Part shown: positions 43,345 to 52,346 of the stretch, piece after piece
How positions within the stretch are numbered: position 1 is the first letter of the stretch
How the letters are laid out: every line of letters begins with the position of its first letter
Source of the DNA: JAFGRU01 sp016934985
Lineage (GTDB): Bacteria; Desulfobacterota; Desulfuromonadia; Desulfuromonadales; JAAYDE01
Reading direction: 5' to 3'
DNA length: 64,000 nt
Assembly (NCBI GenBank): GCA_963665045.2
Contig: CAXXJQ010000003.1
Coordinates: 930,001 to 994,000 of the forward strand
Notes under the pieces: model-generated
What the model was told of the DNA's origin: nothing
Seen by the model: the letters and a program-made list of their open reading frames with translations, nothing else
The model's database searches: none
Translations under genes and position numbers: made by a program

Positions 43345-44226
43345 TCAACACCACTCTCCCTGGGCGATCAAGACCACCTTTCCCCCAACCTGGATATTAA
43401 TCTTGCCATTTATCACTTTGCCGCGAAGATAAAGTTTGGAAGGTCGACCGATCTCATGGCCTTGACCGACGGTTGCCTGCAATTCCTGATTTACATGGCC
43501 ATTTTTGAGCAGATATCCGGTCAGGCAGCCGTTGGCGCTTCCTGTGGCGGGATCTTCCGGAACCCCCAGGCAGGGGACGAAAACCCGGACCGCCATGGTT
43601 TCGTCTTGGCAATAGCCTGGGGAGCAAAAGATCAGGATTCCCTTGGCAGTGGTTTTTTTCAGGAACTCAGGATAGCGGCGCATATCAACAAAAGCCTTTT
43701 TCAGAAAGTCCAGGGACTTGAGAGGTACGATCAGAAAAGGGAGGCCCGTTGAAACCTCCTGAATCGGAAGTGTTTCATGAAAAGCGGATTCCGGAAGGGA
43801 AAGGATGGGGGACAAAAATTCGGGTGTGAACGTTTTGCCGAAGCTGGGCTCGATCTGAGTCATCCAAAGAGGTTCTGAAAGGTTGCGAAGAGGGGTTTGT
43901 ACTGGAATCTGTCCGACTCTCAGGTTGAGACGGACCACTTCTGTGACTTTTTTCTGGAGGAAGTGGCTAATAATGAATGCTGTCCCCAAAGTCGGATGGC
44001 CGGCGAAATCAATTTCACTTTCAGGGGTGAAGATGCGAACATCGTAGCCGGAATTGACAGGATCCAGATCGGAGACGATGAAGGTTGTTTCGGCAAAATT
44101 GAATTCGCGGGCTATCTGCAGCATTTCTCCGCCGGAAAAAGCCTGACAATCGATAAAAGTGGCGAGTTGATTACCCGAATATTTTTCCTGCCCAAAAACA
44201 TCGGTAATAAAAAATTTTCCGCGCAT
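43345..44226 (-). CDS. PhzF-family isomerase/epimerase
   Basis: A 293-residue protein of the PhzF family, two-lobed diaminopimelate-epimerase-like folds. The first lobe starts FFITDVFGQEKYSGNQLATF, with the catalytic Glu in EFNFAETTFIV and RIFTPESEIDFAGHPTLGTA; the second lobe carries GVPEDPATGSANGCLTGYLL. ATG 44226 has CGGAG upstream; a TTG seven codons earlier is only Lys/Arg codons. Phenazine genes are absent, so a general isomerase role is more likely than phenazine synthesis. Intact. Confidence 0.9.
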   Translation of the reverse strand: MRGKFFITDVFGQEKYSGNQLATFIDCQAFSGGEMLQIAREFNFAETTFIVSDLDPVNSGYDVRIFTPESEIDFAGHPTLGTAFIISHFLQKKVTEVVRLNLRVGQIPVQTPLRNLSEPLWMTQIEPSFGKTFTPEFLSPILSLPESAFHETLPIQEVSTGLPFLIVPLKSLDFLKKAFVDMRRYPEFLKKTTAKGILIFCSPGYCQDETMAVRVFVPCLGVPEDPATGSANGCLTGYLLKNGHVNQELQATVGQGHEIGRPSKLYLRGKVINGKINIQVGGKVVLIAQGEWC

Positions 44227-44490
44227 TTTTTTTCTCCGTTTTTTCAATTGTTTTCAATATTTAATTCCGGAGGGACAATCCTGTTAAGAAATTATTACCC
44301 TGGTTGAAAAAAGTCTATTGAAAATCGGGGCCGTTCAATACTATTGACGCCTTGAGACCAAAGGGCTAAACAAATCCATGGTATTTCTATCTCTTTTTTG
44401 TAAGTTCCCGAAGATAATATGGTAAATTTTTTCACAGGGTTTGCAGTTGAATGGAAAAGTATTCAGGATGAGAAATAAGGTGGAATTGTA

Positions 44491-44671
44491 TTAACCCGGG
44501 TTATTCATGATGCTTTGATGCCAAACCGCCAGGGGCCCGTCAGATCAAGACAACACAGCGGTTTTCTTTGGAGGCGTATCGGCCGTATATCGAAAAGCAA
44601 GAAGCGGGCACGGTTTGGGAGTGCGTGCGATCGGCGGTTGCAGCAAAATTTTTCTGGATAATTCGGGTTAA
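44491..44671. mobile_element. miniature inverted-repeat element, copy A, 181 bp
   Basis: The ends TTAACCCGGGTTATTCATGA (44491-44510) and, reversed, TTAACCCGAATTATCCAGAA (44671 back to 44652) match at 15 of 20 positions; both finish in TTAA. The interior (GAGGCGTATCGGCCGTATAT and AGCAAAATTTTT) is shared with copy B at 51636. No transposase inside. It lies across the front of the VOC frame. Confidence 0.7.
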
Positions 44672-44909
44672 TGGAGAACCCGGGATCATAGAGTTTTCCG
44701 GTTTTTCACCTGCCGCTAATCGGGTAGGCTTTGCCCACATCGCTTTTGAAGTCGATGACGTAGCCGCCACTCTGGAAGCTGTGCTCCGGCATGGGGGATC
44801 GGTGCTGGGGAATGTAGCTTCTCATGAAGTTGAAGCCGTTGGTCGTCTGATCTTTGTTTATGCCAAGGACCCCCAAGGGAATATTATTGAACTCCAGCAT
44901 TGGAGCTGA
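44568..44909 (+). pseudogene. VOC (glyoxalase) family gene, 5' half lost
   Basis: An open frame of 113 codons from a TTG. Its first 35 codons lie inside the miniature element and have no VOC likeness. From GEPGIIEFSGFSP onward it matches the second half of a VOC domain: RVGFAHIAFEVDDVAATLEA, HGGSVLG and YAKDPQGNIIELQHW with the metal Glu. VOC domains need two such halves; the first is not found on either side of the element. The frame is therefore a truncated relic or an element-gene fusion. A true ribosome site is lacking. The downstream gene begins 38 bases later. Confidence 0.75.
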
Positions 44910-44947
44910 TGTTTTAACGGTGTTTTTTAAACCATAAGGAGTCTCTT

Positions 44948-45289
44948 GTGGATAAATTGAAAGACCTGGCCCATAAAAGAAAACAAGCTCATTCCCGCCT
45001 CATGTCGATGGATTCCCAAGTTTATAAGGCCTTTCTCAATATGGAAAAGGCGGCCTTCGGTGACGGGGCTTTGAAAAAGAAGGAAAAAGAGCTCATTGCC
45101 GTGGGCATTTCCGTGGTTATCAACTGTGAATCCTGTATGCAGTGGCACATTGAAAAGGCCGTGGAAGCAGGGGCAAGTAAACAGGAAGTATTAGAAGCTG
45201 TTGAAGTCGGTATTGAGATGGGCGGTGGGCCGGCCACCGTTTCGGCGCGTTTTGCCCTGGACGTCATGGCGTCTGTATTCGGGGAGTAA
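44948..45289 (+). CDS. carboxymuconolactone decarboxylase family (AhpD-like) protein
   Basis: A 113-residue all-helical protein of the CMD/AhpD fold. The redox motif is CESCMQWHIEKAVEAGASKQE (CxxC followed by H four residues later; near 59-66), as in AhpD peroxidase partners. GTG 44948 starts it, with AAGGAG eight bases upstream. Thiol-based peroxide or aldehyde chemistry is inferred. It leads a run of same-strand genes (hydrolase, ketopantoate reductase, DsrE-like), with 19 bases to the hydrolase start. Confidence 0.88.
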   Translation: MDKLKDLAHKRKQAHSRLMSMDSQVYKAFLNMEKAAFGDGALKKKEKELIAVGISVVINCESCMQWHIEKAVEAGASKQEVLEAVEVGIEMGGGPATVSARFALDVMASVFGE

Positions 45290-45308
45290 TGAAAGGTTGA
45301 ACCGGGCA

Positions 45309-46154
45309 ATGAATTTTTTTTTGCTGGCCGTTCTCATTGGTTGCGCTTACGCAGCTTTTTGCGGCTATACCTACCTGATTCAGGATAATCTGCTCTACTA
45401 CCCCAATCCGCTGGTTCCTTCGCAGGCAATGCTTGATGTCGCCGGTCTCACGGAATGGCCTGGCGGCCATTCTTCGTTTCGAGGTTTTGTAGCTTCAGAT
45501 TCAAAAGGCGAATATTCAGCCCTGGTTGTCGTTTTCCACGGCAATGCCGGATCGGCCTGGCAACGCGACTACTATGTAGACATTTTTGGGACCCTTGGTT
45601 TCAGGGTCGTTCTGGCGGAATATCCAGGTTATGGCGGCAGGCCGGGGAGAGTCGGTGAAGAAAATTTTATAGAAGATGCCAAAGAAACCGTGCGTCTGGC
45701 AGCTCGACAGTTCAACGGGCCGGTTTTCCTATGTGGCGAGTCTTTGGGGGCGGCGGTAGCCGCGGGGGTTGCGTGCGATCCCCCAGTTGACATTGCCGGC
45801 TTGATTCTGATTACCCCCTGGGATTCTCTGGTTGATGTTGCCGCCCGGCATTACTGGTATCTGCCGGTTCGCTGGCTGGCCCGGGACCGTTATGACAGTG
45901 TTGTCAATCTGACTGAGTTCAAGGGGCGGGTTGCCGTAGTCCTTGCCGAAAAAGATGAGATCGTTCCGGTTTACCATGGAGAGAGGCTTTATAATTCCCT
46001 CAAAGCGGACAAAAAACTATGGCGTCTGCCTGGAACGGGCCATAACAACTGGGCATCGATTCTTTCCACCAAGAAGTGGTCAGAAATTGCCAATTTCATG
46101 CTCTCCGAGGCATTGAAAACAAACCCGGCTAATGGTCAAGGAGAAAAAAAATGA
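45309..46154 (+). CDS. alpha/beta hydrolase with N-terminal membrane anchor
   Basis: A 281-residue alpha/beta hydrolase of the BEM46/YfhR kind. Residues 1-22 (MNFFLLAVLIGCAYAAFCGY) form a membrane anchor; the catalytic domain faces outwards or the membrane. The HG loop VVVFHGNAGSAWQRD, nucleophile elbow CGESLGAA (Ser), acid AEKDEIVP (Asp) and late His GTGHNNW give the full triad. An earlier in-frame start would overlap the CMD gene and has no likeness. Substrate unknown. The stop overlaps the next start by four bases (ATGA). Confidence 0.85.
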   Translation: MNFFLLAVLIGCAYAAFCGYTYLIQDNLLYYPNPLVPSQAMLDVAGLTEWPGGHSSFRGFVASDSKGEYSALVVVFHGNAGSAWQRDYYVDIFGTLGFRVVLAEYPGYGGRPGRVGEENFIEDAKETVRLAARQFNGPVFLCGESLGAAVAAGVACDPPVDIAGLILITPWDSLVDVAARHYWYLPVRWLARDRYDSVVNLTEFKGRVAVVLAEKDEIVPVYHGERLYNSLKADKKLWRLPGTGHNNWASILSTKKWSEIANFMLSEALKTNPANGQGEKK

Positions 46155-47110
46155 ACATCCTGATATATGGCGGCGGCGCTGTCGGGCTCGGCCTGGCGAG
46201 CTGCCTTCTGGGTGACGGGCATGATGTCACGATTCTCGGGCGTCCTGCCAGCGTGGCGCTGTTAAACAATAAGGGGCTTATACGCACCGGAATTTTTGGC
46301 ACCATGACGGCTGAATCCGGGTCTTTTTGCGCTGTATCCTCACTTGCTGAGTCCGGCGGCAAAGCGTTTGACTTTATTCTAGTGGCCACCAAATCCTTTG
46401 ATTCCGAACGGGCGGCTTCGGATATTCACGCTCACCCCCATCTGCTGGATCAGAAAAGCGCGCTGGTTCTCTGTCAGAACGGTTGGGGCAATGCGGAAAT
46501 CTTCACCCGGTTTTTTGATGAAAAAAAGGTTTTCAACGCCCGTATTATTACCGGTTTTATTCGCCCTCAGCCTCATCAGGTGGATATCACCGTCCATGCC
46601 GACGCCATTCATATCGGGAGCCTTTTTTCTGCCGATCTCAACCGGATAGATCCCCTTTGCCAGGCCATTACGTCGGGCGGCATCCCCTGTGAACCAACGG
46701 AGTATATAGCCGGGGATTTGTGGGCCAAGATGCTTTTCAACTGCCCCCTCAATTCCGTCGGAGCGATTTGCGGGGTTTCTTACGGTGCCCTGCAAAGAAG
46801 CCCCTGGTCGCGAACCACCATGGAGAGGATTATCCGGGAAATTTTTCAGGTCATGGCGGCGGCCGGTTATGGGACCTTCTGGAATACGCCTGAGGCCTAC
46901 ATTGATTTTTTTTACGCTACCCTGATTCCGCGCACGGCGGAACATTTTTCCTCGACTTTGCAGGATTTGCGAGCGGCAAAGAAAACGGAAATCGATGCTC
47001 TTAACGGTGCTGTAGTAAGCCTCGCCCACCAGCATGGTCTTGATGCCCCGGTCAACGAAACCGTGTATAATCTTATTAAATTTCTTGAAGAGTCCCGCTC
47101 AGAAATTTGA
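46151..47110 (+). CDS. ketopantoate reductase family dehydrogenase
   Basis: A 319-residue NADPH-dependent enzyme of the PanE/ApbA family. The Rossmann start is MNILIYGGGAVGLGLASCLL; the cofactor-distal LCQNGWGN and the catalytic Lys and Asn in LWAKMLFNCPLNSVGAI are present. The C-terminal helical domain ends with EIDALNGAVVSLAHQHG, normal for the family. The end of the hydrolase gene overlaps the ATG. Whether it makes pantoate for CoA or acts on another 2-oxo acid cannot be told; other pantothenate genes are not in the window. Confidence 0.88.
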   Translation: MNILIYGGGAVGLGLASCLLGDGHDVTILGRPASVALLNNKGLIRTGIFGTMTAESGSFCAVSSLAESGGKAFDFILVATKSFDSERAASDIHAHPHLLDQKSALVLCQNGWGNAEIFTRFFDEKKVFNARIITGFIRPQPHQVDITVHADAIHIGSLFSADLNRIDPLCQAITSGGIPCEPTEYIAGDLWAKMLFNCPLNSVGAICGVSYGALQRSPWSRTTMERIIREIFQVMAAAGYGTFWNTPEAYIDFFYATLIPRTAEHFSSTLQDLRAAKKTEIDALNGAVVSLAHQHGLDAPVNETVYNLIKFLEESRSEI

Positions 47111-47163
47111 GTCTTCCTCGATGTTTTTTTGGGTGACTGTTCATTTGCCGAAAGGAGATAGAA

Positions 47164-47511
47164 ATGGAAAAAGTGGCGCTGTTTGCCTTTAATGGCGAAC
47201 CCGGCTGTTTTGCCCATGTCATGCTGCATGCCCTGGACCTTTCTGCAAAAGGTGTTGAGGCCGTTATCATTATAGAGGGTACCGCCACCGGATTAATCAA
47301 AGATTTGGAAGAGGAGGGTAAACCCTATGCCTCCCTTTATCGGGAAGTCCGGGACAAGGGTTTGGTTGCATGCGTTTGTGAAGCCTGCGCCAGAAAAGCA
47401 GGAACCTTGGGCTATGCAAAAGGCCAGGGGCTGCGCGTCGCCAATGAAATGAAGGGGCATCCCTCCATGGAAAAGTACATACAGGAAGATTGGAAAATTC
47501 TTGTTTTTTGA
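47164..47511 (+). CDS. DsrE-like cytoplasmic protein
   Basis: A 115-residue protein with an alpha-beta pattern like DsrE/DsrF sulfur carriers: EKVALFAFNGEPGCFAHVML, VEAVIIIEGTATGLI, and a Cys-containing segment VACVCEACARKAGT (near 77-90) where the family has its active Cys. GAAAGGAGA precedes the ATG. It closes the run that started with the CMD gene, 53 bases after the reductase. A role in thiol or sulfur handling is plausible but unproven. Confidence 0.68.
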   Translation: MEKVALFAFNGEPGCFAHVMLHALDLSAKGVEAVIIIEGTATGLIKDLEEEGKPYASLYREVRDKGLVACVCEACARKAGTLGYAKGQGLRVANEMKGHPSMEKYIQEDWKILVF

Positions 47512-47635
47512 ACCTGTCAGAGAGCGAAATTAGCAGAGTTTTTTCTGTTTAAAACACTGCTCCTGGGCTACCCGGACCTTCACTGTAACCCCGTCATAAT
47601 TCATCGTATCGTAAAAAAGGCTCAAAAAAAATCTT

Positions 47636-49612
47636 ATGGGAATTGCAGCCGACGTTGTCTTGATCGTTCTTGCCGGCCTTACTGGGGGCCTTCTTGCTCA
47701 AAAATTCAGGCAACCCCTGATTCTCGGTTACCTTATGGCTGGGATTCTTATCGGTCCCAAAACCGGTCTGATAACACTAACGAAAACCCACGACATCGAA
47801 CTGTTGGCAGAAATAGGGGTCGCTCTTCTGCTTTTTGCACTGGGTTTGGAGTTTTCACTAAAAAAACTTCAGCCGGTCCGTAAAATTGCTTTGATCGGAA
47901 CCCCCATTCAGATGCTTTTGACCATCGGACTGGGTTGGCTCATCGGGAAATTTCTTGGCTGGAATTGGTATTCATCTCTTTGGCTGGGTGCTTTGATTTC
48001 CCTTTCCAGCACCATGGTGGTGCTTAAAACCCTTATGAATCAAGGGCTGCTTGGAACTCTTTCCAGCCGTGTGATGATCGGGATGCTGATTGTTCAGGAT
48101 CTGGCATTTGTTCCTCTCATGATCATTCTTCCCAAAATCAACGATCCCGAGTCGGGTCTTCCGCTGGTTGGATTTGCTTTTGTTAAGGCCGTATTCTTTC
48201 TTTTTACCATGGTTCTTTTCGGAACACGGGTGCTTCCCAGGCTTATGTCTTGTGTTGCACGCTGGAACTCAAGAGAGCTTTTCGTTTTGGCCATCACATC
48301 CATAGGGTTGGGCATCGGTTATGTCACTTACCTGTTCGGGCTGTCTTTCGCTTTCGGCGCTTTTGTCGCAGGGATGGTGCTTGCCGAATCGGATTACAGT
48401 CATCAGGCTCTAAGCGATATCATCCCCCTGCGGGACGTATTCGGGCTGTTGTTTTTCGTATCCGTCGGCATGCTTCTTGACCCGGCCTTTCTTATGGCCC
48501 ATTGGAGCCAGGAGGTCACCCTGGTTCTTTTCGTAGCGGTCGGGAAGGGGCTGATCTTTTTTGCGCTCGCTAAAATTTTCCGTTATGGCAATATTGTGCC
48601 CCTGGCCCTCGGTTTGACTCTTTTTCAGGTCGGCGAGTTTTCCTTCGTCCTTGGCCGGGTCGGTGTCCAGACCGGATCGATCACTCCAGAGGTTTTTTCC
48701 CTGTTCCTGACGGCTGCCATTCTGACTATGATGCTCACCCCTTTTGTTTCCGGTTTGGCCCGACCGATTTACGCTTTGAAAAAGAAGTATTTTCCGCATG
48801 AGTTCCTGGAAACGATCAACCTTCCGAAAAAGGAACTGAAAGATCATGTCGTTATCGCCGGGTGGGGGCGGATCGGTCTACACATCTCCCATGTTTTGAG
48901 GCGCCTGGGCCAGCCTTTCATCGTGCTCGAAATGGATCACTATCGGGTCGAGGCTGCGAAAAGCGAGGGTGTTCCGATGATTTACGGGGATGCCGGGCAG
49001 ACGATTGTTCTTGAGGCGGCCAAAATTCACGATGCCAGGCTGCTGATAGTGACCGTGCCGAGTTTTGTGGTTTCCAGGTCAATTGTCCAGCAGGCCCGGC
49101 AGATGAATTCAGGGCTGAATATCCTCGCCAGAGCTGAAAGAATGGAGCAGATGAAAGCCCTTTACGAAAGCGGCGTTTATGAGGTTGTTCAACCCGAATT
49201 TGAAGCGGGTCTTGAGTTCACTCGCCAGACTCTTCTTCACCTCAAGGTGCCGAGGACCGAAATCCAGAAATATACCGACACCGCCCGTCAGGAACTTTAC
49301 GCGCCCCTTTACGAAAAAGGTTTTGATTATCGAACGCTGGCTCAGTTGCAGAGTGCAGGCAACCTTCTTGAACTGACCTGGGTGAGCATCGGGTTGGGAA
49401 ACCGGTTTCACAACAAAACCCTGAAAGAGCTGGACATCCGGCGTCGCACCGGTGCTTCCGTAGTGGGTGTTCTCCGTGAAGGGCAGTTGCTGCCCAACCC
49501 CGGGTCCGAGTTTTGTTTTCTGGAAGGGGATATTGTTGCTCTCATGGGAAAACCAGGGGAGAGTGTGGCATTCACAGAATTGGCGAGAAACCTTCCGCTC
49601 AACGATCCTTGA
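47636..49612 (+). CDS. Kef/CPA2-type cation:proton antiporter with RCK (TrkA) domains
   Basis: A 658-residue membrane protein. About 12 helices (residues 1-385) form the CPA2 exchanger core: LVLIVLAGLTGGLLAQKFRQ, LGYLMAGILIGPKTG, LLLFALGLEFSLKKL and SLSSTMVVLKTL are marks of the family. Next, TrkA_N (about 400-520) has the nucleotide loop VVIAGWGRIGLHISHVLRR, and TrkA_C (about 565-650) ends ...GKPGESVAF. Such RCK-equipped exchangers move K+ or Na+ against protons under nucleotide or ligand control. The ATG has only a weak ribosome site. Intact. Confidence 0.9.
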   Translation: MGIAADVVLIVLAGLTGGLLAQKFRQPLILGYLMAGILIGPKTGLITLTKTHDIELLAEIGVALLLFALGLEFSLKKLQPVRKIALIGTPIQMLLTIGLGWLIGKFLGWNWYSSLWLGALISLSSTMVVLKTLMNQGLLGTLSSRVMIGMLIVQDLAFVPLMIILPKINDPESGLPLVGFAFVKAVFFLFTMVLFGTRVLPRLMSCVARWNSRELFVLAITSIGLGIGYVTYLFGLSFAFGAFVAGMVLAESDYSHQALSDIIPLRDVFGLLFFVSVGMLLDPAFLMAHWSQEVTLVLFVAVGKGLIFFALAKIFRYGNIVPLALGLTLFQVGEFSFVLGRVGVQTGSITPEVFSLFLTAAILTMMLTPFVSGLARPIYALKKKYFPHEFLETINLPKKELKDHVVIAGWGRIGLHISHVLRRLGQPFIVLEMDHYRVEAAKSEGVPMIYGDAGQTIVLEAAKIHDARLLIVTVPSFVVSRSIVQQARQMNSGLNILARAERMEQMKALYESGVYEVVQPEFEAGLEFTRQTLLHLKVPRTEIQKYTDTARQELYAPLYEKGFDYRTLAQLQSAGNLLELTWVSIGLGNRFHNKTLKELDIRRRTGASVVGVLREGQLLPNPGSEFCFLEGDIVALMGKPGESVAFTELARNLPLNDP

Positions 49613-49738
49613 AAATGGGCTGAAAAGGCTGAAAGCACAAAACATGTTTTTGCTCGGGATTTTTATTTTGAAATTTTCCCCTTCATTTTCAAAAAAATAA
49701 CAGTCCCTTAAAAACAAATACTCTACGGGTGTCTTGCC

Positions 49739-50014
49739 ATGAAACATGTCAGTATCAGAGTGTCAGGCCGGGTCCAAGGCGTCTGTTTTCGGGCCTATGC
49801 CCAGAAACGGGCCATTGATTTTGGTCTTTCCGGGTACGTAAAAAACATGCCTGATAACAGTGTCTACATGGAAGCCGAGGGTGCGGATGAAGATGTGGAT
49901 AAACTGGTCGAGTGGGCCAGACAAGGTCCCCCGGCTGCCAGGGTAACTGACATTCAGGTAAACTTTTCCAATTACCTGCGCAAATTTGAGGGGTTTGAAA
50001 TTCGCTACTGGTAA
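49739..50014 (+). CDS. acyP: acylphosphatase
   Basis: A 91-residue ferredoxin-like enzyme that hydrolyses acyl phosphates. Catalytic Arg in VSGRVQGVCFRAYAQ (near residues 8-22) and catalytic Asn in GYVKNMPDNSVYMEAEG (near 35-51) are at the usual places, and FEIRY is the usual end. It is full length. Alone on its strand; 56 bases ahead of the amidotransferase gene. Confidence 0.95.
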   Translation: MKHVSIRVSGRVQGVCFRAYAQKRAIDFGLSGYVKNMPDNSVYMEAEGADEDVDKLVEWARQGPPAARVTDIQVNFSNYLRKFEGFEIRYW

Positions 50015-50070
50015 TCAGCTGAACTCCTTGATATGAAAATTGTTTTTTATACAGGAAATTACGTTCAATT

Positions 50071-50769
50071 ATGCGTATTCATTATCTTCAGCACGTATCT
50101 TTTGAGGGCCCCGGCATCATAGCTGACTATGCCCGGGCCAATGGACACGCCTTGACGGTTACCAGGCTCTTTGGCTGCGAGGCTTTTCCCGCTTTGACGG
50201 ACATCGATTTACTGGTAATAATGGGTGGGCCCATGAACATTTACGAGGAAGAGACGTTTCCCTGGCTGGTTGGGGAAAAAATCTTCATTCGCGAGGTTGT
50301 TGACGCGGGAAAGCCGGTTCTGGGGATATGTCTCGGGGCGCAGCTGCTTGCCGACGTTTTGGGCGGGCGTGTTTATCCCGGCAAGTATAAAGAGATTGGC
50401 TGGTTCCCCGTAAACTTGACCGGGGAGGGGAGACAGTCCGGCATTGGCGCGTTTTTCCCGAAAGATACAGCCGTTTTTCAATGGCATGGCGACACCTTTT
50501 CCATACCGCCGGGGGCCGTTCAACTGATTGAGAGCGATGGGTGCAGCAATCAGGCATTCCTGTATGATGAGCGGGTGCTTGGTCTGCAGTTTCATCTGGA
50601 GTCGACCCCTGACAGTATTCGTGCTCTGGTCGAGCACTGCGGCGATGAAATTGTTGAAGGGAAGTTCATCCAGACCGCCGACGAGATGCTGGCGCCTCCA
50701 ATGGGCTGTTTCTGTGCCATAAACGACGCCATGTTCAGCATTCTCGATTACCTCCTCGCAAAGGTTTAG
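50071..50769 (+). CDS. class I glutamine amidotransferase-like protein
   Basis: A 232-residue stand-alone amidotransferase domain (GMP synthase-related, YheB type). The Cys nucleophile is in GICLGAQLLADVLGG (near 91-105) and His-Glu in LGLQFHLESTP (near 174-184); MGGPMNIYEE is the first conserved loop. No synthase partner domain is present. It may hydrolyse gamma-glutamyl compounds rather than feed ammonia. The end is nearly in contact with convergent cheR. Confidence 0.88.
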   Translation: MRIHYLQHVSFEGPGIIADYARANGHALTVTRLFGCEAFPALTDIDLLVIMGGPMNIYEEETFPWLVGEKIFIREVVDAGKPVLGICLGAQLLADVLGGRVYPGKYKEIGWFPVNLTGEGRQSGIGAFFPKDTAVFQWHGDTFSIPPGAVQLIESDGCSNQAFLYDERVLGLQFHLESTPDSIRALVEHCGDEIVEGKFIQTADEMLAPPMGCFCAINDAMFSILDYLLAKV

Positions 50770-50773
50770 ACGG

Positions 50774-51604
50774 TTAATTCCTGAGGCTGCATTTCTGATA
50801 GAAGCAGTTTGCGACCTCTTTTAATCCTGTTCCCGGGGGGAGTTTTTCATGGGCGCCAATGACCAGAAAACCTCCCGGCGCCAGCCGCTCTGCCAGGTGC
50901 GATAATATCTTCGCCTGGAAATCTTCCTCAAAATAGGTAAAGACCAGGTTGCGGCAGAGAATCAAATCATAGTGGCTGTTTGGGTGACTGTCCTGAATGT
51001 CTTCTCTTAAAAAGCTGATGTAAGTTCGAAAAGTCGGCTGCAGATGGTAACCGCCCGCCCTTAAACAAAAACCTTGGGTTTTTATATCCTCTGGAAGTTC
51101 TCTGATAGAACTGAAGGGGTAGCAGGCCTCTTCGGCACGTTTTAAACACTCGGGGGCGACATCCGTGGCAATAACCTGGAAATTTATTTGGGGGTATTGG
51201 GGTTTTAAGCGTAAATCCCAGAGCAGGGCCAGGGTATAAGGCTCTTCTCCCGATGCACAGCCCGCACTCCAGCAGCGCAGGGCTTTTTCTCCCCTTTTTT
51301 CAGATGTTTCCGCCAAAAGGGGCAGTATCTGTTTCTCCAGAATTTGGAATACTACCCTGTCCCGGTAAAAACGGGAGATGGTTATCCGGCAAAGGTCCTT
51401 CAGGATGCTCCATTCAGCCGGATGCTTTTTGAGATAGGAATGGTAGCTGGCGAGGTCGGCGAGGTGTAACTCCTGAATGCGGCGACGTATCCTTTTGCAA
51501 ACTTGCCCATGGACTTTCCGGTACCCGTACCAGCGCAGGGAAAGGCGAGGCAGGATATTTTCCAGGAATTCAATGCAATGAAGGTCTTTCAGGTTGTTCC
51601 CCAC
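50774..51604 (-). CDS. cheR: CheR-type chemotaxis methyltransferase
   Basis: A 276-residue methyltransferase that adds methyl groups to chemoreceptor glutamates. The N-terminal helical domain includes ITISRFYRDRVVFQIL; the SAM domain has WSAGCASGEEPYTLALLW (SAM loop), IATDVAPECLKRAEEACY and DLILCRNLVFTYF. A late GGFLVIGAHEKLP closes it. The start at GTG 51604 is uncertain because a ribosome site is not seen. A miniature element lies 30 bases upstream, perhaps across its promoter. Chemotaxis CheB is not in the window. Confidence 0.87.
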   Translation of the reverse strand: MGNNLKDLHCIEFLENILPRLSLRWYGYRKVHGQVCKRIRRRIQELHLADLASYHSYLKKHPAEWSILKDLCRITISRFYRDRVVFQILEKQILPLLAETSEKRGEKALRCWSAGCASGEEPYTLALLWDLRLKPQYPQINFQVIATDVAPECLKRAEEACYPFSSIRELPEDIKTQGFCLRAGGYHLQPTFRTYISFLREDIQDSHPNSHYDLILCRNLVFTYFEEDFQAKILSHLAERLAPGGFLVIGAHEKLPPGTGLKEVANCFYQKCSLRN

Positions 51605-51635
51605 ATTAAAGGGTTTAAAGGCAAAAGATGTTTCT

Positions 51636-51810
51636 CACCCGGATTAGTCATGATGCCTGGTCACGAAACGGTTAAACGTGCGTCAGGCCAAGCCATGCGA
51701 CTTGCTTTGCCAGGCGTACCGGCAGTACGTCGAAGAGCAGGGGCGAGCATGGCTTGAGATGGCGTGCAATTGACAGTTTCAGCAAAAGTTTTCATGAAAA
51801 ATCCGGACTT
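51636..51810. mobile_element. miniature inverted-repeat element, copy B, about 175 bp
   Basis: The left end CACCCGGATTAGTCATGATGC (51636-51656, shown in part) matches copy A at 18 of 21 positions; the interior CAGGCGTACCGGCAGTACGT and CAGCAAAAGTTTT also lines up. The right end, reversed, reads GTCCGGATTTTTCATGA, matching the left at 13 of 17. It is more worn than copy A and lies between the divergent cheR and gamma-glutamylcyclotransferase genes. Confidence 0.65.
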
Positions 51811-51836
51811 AATAATTTCAGTTTACCAGACCGGAA

Positions 51837-52346
51837 ATGAAGCAGACCTCCATTAATCTTTTTGTCTACGGAACTCTCAAGAAAGGCCATCCAGCCTATG
51901 ACCGGTTTTGCCGCAATGCCGCCCAGCTTTCCACGGCCAGACTGAGGGGGCGGTTGTATCTGCTTCCTGAAGGCTACCCCATTTTGGAGGTCCCCCAAGA
52001 GGATATTCTTGCTTTTGGAAGTGGGGATATTCCAAAGGATACTGCTCTGGAAAAACAGATGGCGGGCCTATGTTCAGGAAAACCTTTTTACCCGGGTGCC
52101 GGGGCTGAGTGGCAGGAAATCCTTGGTGAAATTCTAAGACTTGAAAATCCTCTAGAAACCCTTCCTGACATCGATGAATATGAAAATTTTTCCCCGTCCG
52201 GAAAAAGCCTCTATCAGCGGGTGCTTGTACTGGTTGATTCGCCTGCCGGGCGGAAAACGGCCTGGACTTATGTGGTTGCGGGCGACTCAAAAAAAGACCA
52301 ACTCCGTGGCGCCCGTTTTATTTCCGTCTGGCCCCCGCAGGACTGA
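51837..52346 (+). CDS. gamma-glutamylcyclotransferase-like protein
   Basis: A 169-residue protein of the GGCT/AIG2-like fold. The substrate loop LFVYGTLKKGHPAYDRF is at the very start, and the catalytic acid lies in LPDIDEYENFSP (near 116-127). KSLYQRVLVLV and KTAWTYVVAG are also family-like. It probably forms 5-oxoproline from gamma-glutamylamines or glutathione fragments. It has an upstream miniature element and 167 gene-free bases before the convergent exporter gene. Confidence 0.82.
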   Translation: MKQTSINLFVYGTLKKGHPAYDRFCRNAAQLSTARLRGRLYLLPEGYPILEVPQEDILAFGSGDIPKDTALEKQMAGLCSGKPFYPGAGAEWQEILGEILRLENPLETLPDIDEYENFSPSGKSLYQRVLVLVDSPAGRKTAWTYVVAGDSKKDQLRGARFISVWPPQD

